From NCBI GenBank assembly GCA_947478315.1, contig CANJWF010000029.1, positions 1-10,367 on the forward strand: a stretch of 10,367 nucleotides of DNA. Direction: 5' to 3'. Numbering within the stretch: position 1 is the stretch's first letter; each line of letters begins with the position of its first letter. Shown here piece after piece: positions 6,814 through 10,367 of the stretch. Both the position numbers and the translations under genes were made by a program. A model generated the notes under the pieces. It saw nothing but the letters and a program-made list of their open reading frames with translations. It searched no databases and was not told the origin of the DNA. Source of the DNA: Sphingobacteriaceae bacterium. GTDB lineage: Bacteria > Bacteroidota > Bacteroidia > Sphingobacteriales > Sphingobacteriaceae.

Positions 6814-8688
6814 AATGCCTTCTTTCCAATTGATGAATGCTTTGTTTACTACTTTGTTTCCTCCTGGGGTAGGATAATTTCCCGAAAAATACCAATCTCC
6901 AGTATGTTCTGGGCAAGCCGAATGTAAATTGTCTAACGTTTGATAAATAATTTCAACTTCTGCGTTTAAATCTACTGGAGTTACAATTTTGGTGATTTCT
7001 TTGGCGATTTCATGGTCCGAAAAAGGAGCATATAATTCTTTTACATGATTAATAACCTGCTCTTTAGGAGCATGTTCTTGTTCTTTGCATTTCTTGTATA
7101 CATCTTCGATAAGATGTGCTTTTTGAGATTTTCTTAATAATGCAATGGCCGCTTCAAATGCTACAAAATCGCCCATTCTAGACATATCTATTCCGTAGCA
7201 GTCTGGATAACGGATTTGTGGTGCCGATGATACAATGATGATTTTTTTAGGTTTAAGTCGGTCAAGCATTTTCAAAATGCTTTGTTTGAGGGTGGTTCCT
7301 CGTACAATAGAATCATCCAATACCACTAATGTATCTTTGTGTTTTTGCACAATGCCGTAGGTGGTATCATAGATATGTGAAACCATATCCTGTCTGTCTG
7401 CATCTTGGGTAATGAAAGTACGCATTTTAGCATCTTTAATAGCTATTTTTTCAACCCGTGGTGCGATGTTTAATAATTCTTCTAAAGCCAGGTCTGTTAA
7501 GGCTTCTTTTCGATTTAATAAAATATTTTTTTGTTGCTGTTTGATATACTTATGAATGCCTTCTACCATGCCATAAAAGGCAATTTCGGCCGTATTGGGG
7601 ATGTAAGAAAAAACGGTATGCTTTAAATCGTAGTTAACGGTTTTTAAAATTTGGTCACAGAGTAACCTTCCTAAGTACTTACGTTCTTTATAAATTTTAG
7701 CATCGCTTCCTCTCGAAAAATAAATGCGTTCAAATGAGCATGATTTTTTTTCGGTAGCTTCTTTAAACGATTCTTCTGCGATGTACCCGTTTTTCTTTAC
7801 GATGAGCGCGTGTCCAGGTTGTATTTCAAAAATATCTTCTGCGGGAATGTTGAAGGCAGTTTGTATAGCTGGTCGTTCTGAAGCCGCTACTACAATTTCG
7901 TCGTTTTGGTAATAAAAGGCAGGTCTGATGCCTGCGGGGTCTCGCATGATGAAGGCATCGCCATGTCCGAAAATACCACAGAGGGTATAGCCTCCATCCC
8001 AACTCTTGGCTGAGCGTTTTAATATTTTAGCTACATCTAGGTGCTCTGCAATTAATCTTGTAATTTCTATATTGCCATAGCCTTCGTTTTTGAATTTATT
8101 GAAAAGTTCTTGATTCTCAGAATCAAGAAAATGTCCTATTTTCTCTAAAACAGTGACCGTGTCGGCTCTTTCTTTTGGATGTTGCCCTAATGCAAATAGT
8201 TGCTGTATTAATTCGTCAACATTCGTCATGTTGAAATTTCCCGCCAGTACTAAATTACGTGTCATCCAATTGTTTTGACGTAAAAAGGGATGACAATTCT
8301 CTATACTGTTTTTTCCATGTGTGCCGTAGCGGAGGTGTCCCATTAATACTTCGCCAATAAAACTCATGTTGTCTTTTAACCAAGCGGCATTTTGCATCAA
8401 TTCGGGAGAGAGGTCGCTAAATTTCTTTTGAGCGTAGGCAAAAATATCGGCAACTGCATTTTTTTCCATCGAGCGATATCTGCTGATGTATCGATTACCG
8501 GGTGTTGTATCTAGTTTAATAGTGGCAATGCCAGCGCCGTCTTGTCCCCGATTATGCTGTTTTTCCATCAAGAGATACAATTTGTTCAATCCGTAAAGTG
8601 CAGTGCCGTATTTTTCTTGATAAAAACTAAGGGGTTTTAGTAAGCGGATAAAAGCAATTCCGCATTCGTGTTTGATTTGATCGCTCAT
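6796..8688 (-). CDS. purF: amidophosphoribosyltransferase-like protein, long Bacteroidota type
   Basis: Resembles glutamine PRPP amidotransferase, which makes 5-phosphoribosylamine at the start of purine synthesis. It has 630 aa against about 470-505 for standard PurF. The N-terminal Ntn glutaminase domain (about 9-290) follows a propeptide MSDQIKHE that would be cleaved to expose C9. Also seen are NRGQDGAG (46-53), HLRYGTHG (118-125, R120) and D176. The phosphoribosyltransferase domain (about 315-515) carries SFERIYFSRGSD (318-329) and the PRPP loop VVLDDSIVRGTT (455-466). The C-terminal 115 residues are extra and end in a WYFSGNYPTPGG block. The usual HNGN oxyanion motif reads GNFN (150-153), and the Cys pair that binds Fe-S in B. 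subtilis PurF is missing. The ATG at 8688 is preferred over an in-frame TTG at 8706, which would bury C9. The fold is certain; whether this is the pathway enzyme or a paralogue is open. Confidence 0.85.
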   Translation of the reverse strand: MSDQIKHECGIAFIRLLKPLSFYQEKYGTALYGLNKLYLLMEKQHNRGQDGAGIATIKLDTTPGNRYISRYRSMEKNAVADIFAYAQKKFSDLSPELMQNAAWLKDNMSFIGEVLMGHLRYGTHGKNSIENCHPFLRQNNWMTRNLVLAGNFNMTNVDELIQQLFALGQHPKERADTVTVLEKIGHFLDSENQELFNKFKNEGYGNIEITRLIAEHLDVAKILKRSAKSWDGGYTLCGIFGHGDAFIMRDPAGIRPAFYYQNDEIVVAASERPAIQTAFNIPAEDIFEIQPGHALIVKKNGYIAEESFKEATEKKSCSFERIYFSRGSDAKIYKERKYLGRLLCDQILKTVNYDLKHTVFSYIPNTAEIAFYGMVEGIHKYIKQQQKNILLNRKEALTDLALEELLNIAPRVEKIAIKDAKMRTFITQDADRQDMVSHIYDTTYGIVQKHKDTLVVLDDSIVRGTTLKQSILKMLDRLKPKKIIIVSSAPQIRYPDCYGIDMSRMGDFVAFEAAIALLRKSQKAHLIEDVYKKCKEQEHAPKEQVINHVKELYAPFSDHEIAKEITKIVTPVDLNAEVEIIYQTLDNLHSACPEHTGDWYFSGNYPTPGGNKVVNKAFINWKEGINQRAY

Positions 8689-8703
8689 GGTAAAAAATGA
8701 ACC

Positions 8704-8711
8704 CAAAAATA
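8704..8711 (-). promoter_or_regulatory. candidate -7 element for the purF-like gene
   Basis: Reads TATTTTTG on the reverse strand, an exact TAnnTTTG match, with no -33 partner at the usual distance. Transcription would begin near 8698, leaving only about 10 nt before the ATG at 8688. The alternative TTG at 8706 would then not be transcribed, which supports the ATG. Confidence 0.4.
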
Positions 8712-8797
8712 GGGTTTTTACTTCGTAATACCGTTATATGCTGTGTATAATCTTACTTTTTGCTAACATTGTTTTTGGTCTTGATTAAACTAGGGTG

Positions 8798-8824
8798 TTT
8801 GTGCACATATATTTTTTACCTTTG
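8798..8824 (+). promoter_or_regulatory. promoter of the acyl-ACP desaturase gene
   Basis: TACCTTTG at 8817-8824 is an exact -7 element, identical to the one before hisG. TTTG at 8798-8801 could be the -33 element, though the 15-bp spacer is shorter than the usual 19 or so. Transcription would start near 8830, giving an unusually long leader of nearly 190 nt. Confidence 0.58.
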
Positions 8825-9017
8825 CTCTTTCAAGTGATTATAAATTAAGTCAAATCTGAAATTAAAACAGATTATGATGTAAGTATTGAGAGATGCTTAA
8901 AAATCTTGGAGAGAGGTGTTAAGTGCAGAATTAGATAATTTTAACCAAGTGATAGGCAGGTGGCAGGTGTAACAGGTAAACGTAAAGAACATTAACCAAA
9001 TAATTATACATATCCGA

Positions 9018-9998
9018 ATGAAATTTTTTGCAGAGCAGAGAGCTGAAGTAATGAAGCATATTGAAACTTATATGCTGAAAAAAATGCACGATTTTTTAAC
9101 ACCTATAGAAGAAATTTGGCAACCAGCAGATTTATTGCCAGATGCCTCTAAAGATACTTTTTTTGAAGAAGTGAAAGAGTTACAGGCAGGAGCTAAGGAG
9201 TTATCGTATGATTTGATGACTGTGTTAATCGGAGATACCATTACGGAAGAGGCTTTGCCTACCTATGAATCTTGGTTAGCTTTAGTTGAAGGTGTTTCTC
9301 ATGATGAAGCAGGGGGCTGGATGCGTTGGATGAGAACATGGACCGCAGAAGAAAATAGGCATGGCGATTTGCTCAACAAATATTTATATCTTTCTGGACG
9401 TGTTAACATGCGGGAGGTTGAAGTTTCTACGCAATATCTTATTGCAGATGGGTTTGATTTAGGTACTGCGTGCGATCCGTATCGTAGTTTTATCTATACT
9501 TCTTTTCAAGAGACGGCCACAACGATTTCTCATCGTCGTGTGGCGAGTTTTGCCAAACAGGCAGGCGATAAGCTGTTGGCTAAAATGTGTGGTGTTATAG
9601 CTTCCGATGAAGTTCGGCATGCCAAAGCGTACAAAGATTTTGTTAAACAGATTATGCAAGTTGACGTGAATGAGGTATTGGTTGCTTTTGAAGATATGAT
9701 GCGTAAAAAAATTGTAATGCCTGCTCATTTTCTCCGAGAAATGGGATTGAAAATAGGACAAACTTTTGCTCCTTTTACAGACGCTGCTCAGCGTTTGGGT
9801 GTTTATACCTCCCATGATTATGTTGATATTCTTAAAATGCTTACTGAAGAATGGAACTTGACGAATTTAACCGAATTAAATGAAGTAGGTGAACGTGCTA
9901 GAGATTATTTACTCGAATTACCCAATCGACTCAGTCTAGTTGCTGAAAGGATGAAAAATCCAACTTTAGAGTATAAGTTTAGTTGGGTAACAGCCTAA
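9018..9998 (+). CDS. soluble acyl-ACP desaturase (plant stearoyl-ACP desaturase family)
   Basis: A soluble diiron enzyme that uses O2 and reduced ferredoxin to put a cis double bond into an acyl chain on acyl carrier protein. It has 326 aa and aligns along its length with mature castor delta-9 stearoyl-ACP desaturase. Iron ligands by that alignment are E78 (TEEALPTY), E112 and H115 (TAEENRHGD), E165 (YTSFQE) and E198 and H201 (SDEVRHAKAY). T168, matching castor T199, is kept. Other near-identical blocks are LLNKYLYLSGRV (118-129), MMRKKIVMPAH (227-237) and AQRLGVYTSHDY (257-268). There is no transit or signal peptide. The ATG at 9018 gives a natural N-terminus; M12 is a less likely start. It stands alone after a long leader, with no ferredoxin or reductase beside it. 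Chain length and double-bond position cannot be read from the sequence. Confidence 0.93.
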   Translation: MKFFAEQRAEVMKHIETYMLKKMHDFLTPIEEIWQPADLLPDASKDTFFEEVKELQAGAKELSYDLMTVLIGDTITEEALPTYESWLALVEGVSHDEAGGWMRWMRTWTAEENRHGDLLNKYLYLSGRVNMREVEVSTQYLIADGFDLGTACDPYRSFIYTSFQETATTISHRRVASFAKQAGDKLLAKMCGVIASDEVRHAKAYKDFVKQIMQVDVNEVLVAFEDMMRKKIVMPAHFLREMGLKIGQTFAPFTDAAQRLGVYTSHDYVDILKMLTEEWNLTNLTELNEVGERARDYLLELPNRLSLVAERMKNPTLEYKFSWVTA

Positions 9999-10006
9999 CT
10001 AAACTT
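9975..10006 (+). terminator. terminator hairpin overlapping the desaturase stop codon
   Basis: 9975-9987 pairs with 9994-10006 over 13 bp, including one G-U pair, around a 6-nt TAACAG loop. It is followed by UACUUGUUCUUA, a modest U-rich run. The right arm includes the TAA stop (9996-9998), and the left arm encodes the residues around Phe-Ser-Trp at the C-terminus. Confidence 0.72.
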
Positions 10007-10326
10007 TACTTGTTCTTACATTATCTACCCCCGTTTCATGTTTGGTAGTGTGTACAAATGTATTATACAATGCGTATGGCTGTTCGGTGTTATGCAAAAC
10101 AACGAATCGATGTTAACTGCATATAGGTCGCATTTTTTTGCAAAAAAGTCATCCCTGCACACATAGGTAACACTTACGAGCAAACAAAGTAGAAGTATTT
10201 TAATATTCATTTATGAGCGTTTAATCGCCAATATTTAATATTAAAAATAATTCATCATACATTTAACACATTACTCCATTCTCAGGGCAAACGCATTAAA
10301 AATTCATGAGTGTTTGTAAATAAGAA
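9999..10326. other. right-hand region without a confident gene
   Basis: After the desaturase terminator, 328 nt carry no gene I can support with confidence. It holds a perfect T6-GC-A6 palindrome (10134-10147), an AT-rich palindromic run near 10231-10243, and one short reverse reading frame listed separately. No exact TAnnTTTG element was found here on either strand. Confidence 0.45.
10025..10210 (-). CDS. doubtful small hypothetical protein with signal-like N-terminus
   Basis: A 61-aa reading frame starting at an ATG. Its first 17 residues (MNIKILLLCLLVSVTYV) look like a short signal peptide or membrane segment: one Lys followed by a hydrophobic run. A Cys follows at 18, but the residues before it do not form a good lipobox. 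The rest is rich in Cys and His and resembles no family I know. There is no -7 promoter element upstream on this strand. It may be chance, or the remnant of a secreted protein gene. Confidence 0.22.
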   Translation of the reverse strand: MNIKILLLCLLVSVTYVCRDDFFAKKCDLYAVNIDSLFCITPNSHTHCIIHLYTLPNMKRG

Positions 10327-10367
10327 ATGTCCATAGCGGCTATCCTCCTTTTTCTTTTCATACTGCA
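10327..10367 (+). CDS. possible 5' end of a membrane or secreted protein gene, cut by the window edge
   Basis: An ATG at 10327, directly after an in-frame TAA (10321-10323), opens a frame reading MSIAAILLFLFIL to the window edge. Thirteen codons of strongly hydrophobic sequence suit a signal peptide or first transmembrane helix. The opposite strand is also open here from the edge to a TAA at 10296-10298 and has AGGAGG before an internal ATG, but it reads as a basic stretch with a 12-residue tail. Too little is visible to decide. Confidence 0.3.
   Translation, partial: MSIAAILLFLFIL

Larger units (their letters stand above)
8689..9017. other. divergent intergenic region between purF-like and desaturase genes
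   Basis: The 329 nt hold promoter candidates for both flanking genes and a long leader for the desaturase. A short palindrome (AACCC at 8700-8704, GGGTT at 8712-8716) frames the purF -7 element. The leader contains a 6-bp hairpin (8853-8858 with 8868-8873), the octamer CAAGTGAT twice (8831-8838 and 8946-8953), and CAGGT three times (8957, 8964, 8973), the first two within a tandem GGCAGGT. No known riboswitch or gene is recognised. Confidence 0.5.

Noticed and set aside
8689..8706. TTG-initiated six-residue extension of the purF-like protein
   Set aside because: It would overlap the predicted -7 element and lengthen the propeptide; the ATG at 8688 places Cys9 after a propeptide of normal length.
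8893..8922. Leader peptide of nine residues upstream of the desaturase
   Set aside because: The tiny frame (MLKNLGERC) has no codon bias or attenuator-like hairpin set around it, and such frames are common by chance.
9459..9815. Reverse 118-aa reading frame inside the desaturase gene
   Set aside because: The forward strand encodes the diiron ligands across this stretch; the reverse frame shows no family features.
10296..10367. Reverse-strand gene tail with an AGGAGG before an internal ATG
   Set aside because: Only 23 residues are open, Shine-Dalgarno sites are not used by the other genes here, and the opposite strand gives a more protein-like hydrophobic start.

Overview
The window looks like a piece of a Bacteroidota chromosome. 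It is AT-rich, its genes lack Shine-Dalgarno sequences before their starts, and two intergenic regions carry exact matches (TACCTTTG) to the Bacteroidota -7 promoter element TAnnTTTG. The gene set points the same way: a long (630 aa) amidophosphoribosyltransferase-like protein, a long-form HisG, and a plant-like soluble acyl-ACP desaturase. Assignment below phylum is not possible from this sequence. There is no sign of an integrated element: no transposase, integrase, tRNA, rRNA or CRISPR array.

Layout. Positions 1-177 hold an unresolved upstream end and a weak promoter candidate. At 178-2751 two forward genes are packed 3 nt apart: bioF (biotin synthesis) and a beta-CASP metallo-beta-lactamase RNA-processing exonuclease. 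A long perfect inverted repeat at 2839-2891 separates them from the convergent reverse-strand histidine operon, transcribed hisG (TTG start, 6241) then hisD then hisC (end 2914). Only these three his genes are present. The hisG promoter lies back-to-back with that of a forward gene for a small DCC-family (DUF393) thiol-disulfide protein (6417-6788). That gene runs head-on, 7 nt apart, into the reverse-strand purF-like gene (6796-8688). A 329-nt divergent intergenic region then leads to the forward acyl-ACP desaturase gene (9018-9998), whose terminator hairpin overlaps its own stop codon. The last 370 nt hold no confident gene, apart from a possible secreted or membrane protein start entering the right edge.

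Function. The window is mostly housekeeping metabolism: biotin, the first two steps and one late step-pair of histidine synthesis, an amidotransferase probably linked to PRPP and purine metabolism, and fatty acid desaturation. HisG and the PurF-like protein both use PRPP, but they lie in separate, oppositely regulated units. I found no convincing new multi-gene system. The items most worth a second look are the altered glutaminase and Fe-S signatures of the PurF-like protein, the same-frame bioF/exonuclease junction, the three-gene his operon, and the terminator built into the desaturase stop codon.
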